A stretch of 64,000 nucleotides of DNA, taken from NCBI RefSeq assembly GCF_011801125.1, contig NZ_CP046171.1:4712001-4776000 (forward strand), in the 5' to 3' direction. The stretch's first letter is position 1; the number at the start of each line of letters is the position of its first letter. The translations under genes were made by a program, and so were the position numbers. The notes beneath the pieces were generated by a model. It saw only the letters and a list, made by a program, of their open reading frames with translations. It ran no database searches and was not told where the DNA came from. The stretch comes from Nocardia brasiliensis (GTDB lineage: Bacteria > Actinomycetota > Actinomycetes > Mycobacteriales > Mycobacteriaceae). This document shows, in pieces, positions 63,962 through 64,000 of the stretch.

Positions 63962-64000
63962 TCGCGGAAGGCGGTCTTCCTCGATTACTGGGATGATCGA

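Overview
This 64 kb window is very GC-rich actinobacterial chromosome, most likely from Nocardia or a close mycolic-acid-containing relative. The evidence is the coding bias towards G/C third positions, an RbpA gene, an actinobacterial lnt / amidohydrolase / fxsA block, many TetR, PadR, MerR and ArsR regulators, and no phage or transposase gene. The organism call is inference from gene content, not from a marker sequence.

Layout. 1-7 kb: the end of an SGNH hydrolase, a MerR-controlled membrane-protein pair, a DUF4173-type membrane protein and an OmpR-type two-component system. 7-12 kb: a P1B-type metal ATPase, an endonuclease/phosphatase-fold protein, a fluoroacetate-dehalogenase-like hydrolase and a secreted serine protease. 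12-15.4 kb: a copper-linked group (small membrane protein, PCuAC lipoprotein, Tat-exported DyP peroxidase) split by about 1 kb of repeat-rich DNA without a credible gene. 15.4-21 kb: housekeeping and hypothetical genes, including a glycosyltransferase, an ArsR regulator, an M23 peptidase, and a second copy of the membrane protein seen at 1-2 kb. 21-22 kb: rbpA with a likely stress-sigma promoter and a strong terminator.

22-42 kb, all on the minus strand, is the main accessory block. It holds a giant four-module NRPS of 4,577 residues (C-A-T x4 plus thioesterase), a previously unremarkable 81-residue ORF coupled to it by start/stop overlaps on both sides, and a DrrA/DrrB-type ABC exporter. Further downstream are two tandem secreted alpha/beta hydrolases and a flavoprotein. 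The first NRPS module has an EntF-like condensation domain and a serine pocket identical to that of EntF. The three later modules share a D-A-L-F-x-G pocket that I cannot assign. The block lies between rbpA and lnt-amidohydrolase-fxsA, where mycobacteria carry ppm1, so it looks like an insertion into an otherwise conserved neighbourhood.

42-54 kb: lnt, an amidohydrolase, a small RHH-like protein, fxsA, a NarL-type two-component system, a TauE-like exporter, a TetR regulator, a 24-bp minisatellite and the tldD-tldE protease pair. 54-64 kb: a PadR/VOC divergon with two matching operators, a methionine aminopeptidase/XRE divergon with three matching palindromes, two paralogous 126-residue flavin-oxidase-fold proteins, an epoxide hydrolase, a decayed MFS transporter, a GNAT acetyltransferase, a VOC protein, and a coupled GtrA / SUMF1-like pair. 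It ends with a small two-TM protein.
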